NCBI RefSeq assembly: GCF_000488215.1
Contig: NZ_KI530735.1
Span: 182,534 to 246,533, forward strand
Direction of reading: 5' to 3'
Length of the DNA: 64,000 nt
Source: Acinetobacter nectaris CIP 110549
Lineage (GTDB): Bacteria; Pseudomonadota; Gammaproteobacteria; Pseudomonadales; Moraxellaceae
This document shows positions 63,973-64,000 of the stretch, piece by piece. The position numbers and the translations under genes are program-made. Each line of letters starts with the position of its first letter. The first letter of the stretch is position 1. The notes beneath the pieces are model-generated. The model ran no database searches. It was given only the letters and a program-made list of their open reading frames with translations, and was not told the origin of the DNA.

Positions 63973-64000
63973 ACACAATGTAAAATTTGCATAGATAATA

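Overview
The window is AT-rich, densely coded chromosomal DNA from a gammaproteobacterium, most likely Acinetobacter or a close Moraxellaceae relative. The main markers are a prephenate dehydrogenase–EPSP synthase fusion directly after pheA, a TPR lipoprotein of LpoP type after mrcB, an RnfB-like ferredoxin left with nth but no other rnf genes, and the overall gene style. The assignment is by recognition of gene families and was not tested by a search. I see no rRNA, tRNA, CRISPR array, prophage or insertion sequence, and no sharp change in base composition.

Layout. 0.1-2.9 kb: an MFS transporter and an amidase, probably one transcript. 2.9-6.6 kb: lipA, sthA, dps and a small exported protein. 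6.6-10.8 kb (minus strand): rsmD, mrdA (PBP2) and gdhA. 11.2-13.5 kb: a DUF445-type membrane protein, adk and a 54-codon membrane protein. 13.5-16.7 kb: nth, rnfB-like, fpr and trmO. 16.8-20.6 kb: a GspE/PilB-like ATPase, a 56-codon hemP under a near-perfect Fur box, a Nudix–ThiE-like fusion and the lpoP-like lipoprotein. 20.6-25.4 kb: mrcB (PBP1B), nadK, a yeaC-like gene and a ybiB/trpD2-like gene. 25.6-29.0 kb: pheA and tyrA-aroA. 29.2-33.5 kb: a Fur-boxed iron operon (TonB receptor, small membrane protein, PepSY protein, small membrane protein). 33.5-39.6 kb: a short UvrA paralogue, a YitT-type protein, an Lrp regulator divergent from an amino-acid permease, and an alpha/beta hydrolase. 39.7-48.6 kb: yaaA, phrB, slyD, ndh, dacC, an M61 peptidase, an exported transthyretin-like protein and rluE. 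48.8-53.1 kb: icd, a cystine symporter, a PhzF-type protein and a short peptide deformylase. 53.3-62.2 kb: pit under a PhoB box, two rhomboids, nfuA, an unknown 336-residue protein, a beta carbonic anhydrase, mtgA and ppk1. 62.2-63.8 kb: a LysR regulator and an Asp/Glu racemase.

How the genes fit together. Five genes concern peptidoglycan (mrdA, mrcB, lpoP, dacC, mtgA). The iron theme is hemP plus the TonB/PepSY operon, both with Fur boxes, together with dps and nfuA. The phosphate theme is pit with a PhoB box and ppk1. Much of the rest is central metabolism and redox balance (sthA, gdhA, fpr, ndh, icd, nadK, lipA). Most genes end in clear rho-independent hairpins, many of them symmetrical and shared between convergent genes.

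I found no certain new defence or mobile system. The items most worth following are the exported transthyretin-like protein that has lost the catalytic histidines of its family, the two uncharacterised small membrane proteins flanking the PepSY reductase, the orphan Fur-controlled hemP, the lpoP hexamer repeat, the PhoB box in front of pit, and several unexplained repeated operator-like sites.
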